Made by a program: the position numbers and the translations under genes. The notes beneath the pieces were generated by a model. That model made no database searches and was not told where the DNA came from. It was given only the letters and a program-made list of their open reading frames with translations. Shown here in pieces: positions 52,755 to 53,029 of a stretch of DNA of 53,029 nucleotides. Source of the DNA: CAZBSE01 sp964561115 (lineage in GTDB: Bacteria > Actinomycetota > Humimicrobiia > Humimicrobiales > Humimicrobiaceae); the NCBI GenBank assembly GCA_964561115.1, contig CAZLOE010000007.1:1-53029 (forward strand). The letters are read 5' to 3'. The stretch's first letter is position 1; every line of letters starts with the position of its first letter.

Positions 52755-53029
52755 CTATTTTACTACCGGGTTTTCCGTACTTCTTAAATCTATATAGTCC
52801 GTTACTTCTGTTAACGATAATTGCTTTAATATTTCGATCTTTTTTATTATAACACTTCCGTCACCAAAAATAATTTCCTTCCCGTCATATGTCTTAAAAA
52901 TTATATCTCCTTTAATATTATCTTCTATCCTTGCTTCTTTTATCACACTTCTCATCTGGCTGTCCATGGCTTTATAGATATCTGCACAGCTTAAAACATT
53001 TTTTTTTGCAATTTTTTCTCCTATATTTA
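52755..53029 (-). CDS. ftsQ: Cell division protein FtsQ/DivIB, C-terminal part (runs off the window)
   Basis: The frame stays open from the stop to the window edge, giving 90 or so residues of the extracytoplasmic beta domain. It reads IKGDIIFKTYDGKEIIFGDG, then the ending VTDYIDLRSTENPVVK, the typical FtsQ C-terminus (YIDLR...NPVV). The membrane segment and POTRA domain lie beyond the window. Position 18 bases upstream of ftsA confirms the assignment. An internal Met is not the real start. Confidence 0.9.
   Translation of the reverse strand, partial: NIGEKIAKKNVLSCADIYKAMDSQMRSVIKEARIEDNIKGDIIFKTYDGKEIIFGDGSVIIKKIEILKQLSLTEVTDYIDLRSTENPVVK

Noticed and set aside
1..53029. CRISPR arrays, insertion sequences, rRNA genes
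   Set aside because: I saw no regularly spaced direct repeats, transposase motifs or rRNA-like sequence by eye on either strand.

Overview
The window is AT-rich (roughly mid-30s % GC by eye), densely coding bacterial chromosome. It holds about 50 protein genes, one tRNA, one probable stand-alone structured RNA and no insertion sequence, prophage or CRISPR array. The gene set points to a single-membrane-type (monoderm) lineage related to Firmicutes, Actinobacteriota or Atribacterota-like groups: the order ftsQ-ftsA-ftsZ-pgeF-yggS-sepF-proC-divIVA, an AmaP-type envelope protein, bacillithiol genes bshC-bshB-bshA, HisZ/short HisG, a K+-dependent membrane pyrophosphatase, a short archaeal-size LeuC/LeuD pair and lipoprotein signal peptides. 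I cannot name a genus from sequence alone.

Layout. 1-6027 (all minus): a histidine operon hisZ-hisG-hisB-hisH-hisA-hisF-hisIE followed by a frame-disrupted pfkA cut by the window edge; hisC and hisD are not here. 6105-8838: a two-gene unit, an octopine-dehydrogenase-family oxidoreductase and a B12-binding mutase-like protein with no obvious characterised equivalent. 8866-17833: dnaE, a PilB/GspE ATPase, larB, the ion-pumping pyrophosphatase hppA and a YjbQ protein. 17880-29666: branched-chain amino acid and serine genes (ilvD, ilvB, ilvH, a class V aminotransferase, serA, leuA, leuC, leuD, cimA), without ilvC and leuB. 30085-34957: a trypsin-like lipoprotein with a TPR-like tail, then the bacillithiol operon.

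From 35047 the strands alternate: mnmA (+), a DUF5661 protein (-), an intergenic RNA with a textbook promoter and an intrinsic terminator (+), ilvE (+), a 50-residue small protein (-), tRNA-Gly(CCC) (-), amaP (-), a lipid kinase (+), an orphan amino-acid-binding lipoprotein (-), then PNP, DegV, 5-formyl-THF cyclo-ligase and a glycosyltransferase (+). 44358-53029 (minus) is the division cluster. At its downstream end it carries an unusual module of a CpaE/MinD-like ATPase, a tandem excisionase-type DNA-binding protein and a 54-residue membrane protein.

Functionally the window is mostly central biosynthesis (His, Ile/Leu/Val, Ser, Pro), cell division, thiol redox chemistry and pyrophosphate-driven energy conservation. 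The parts least explained by known biology are the RNA near 36.6 kb, the B12/opine-dehydrogenase pair, the CpaE-like module, and the pfkA frame break beside an in-frame slippery A run.
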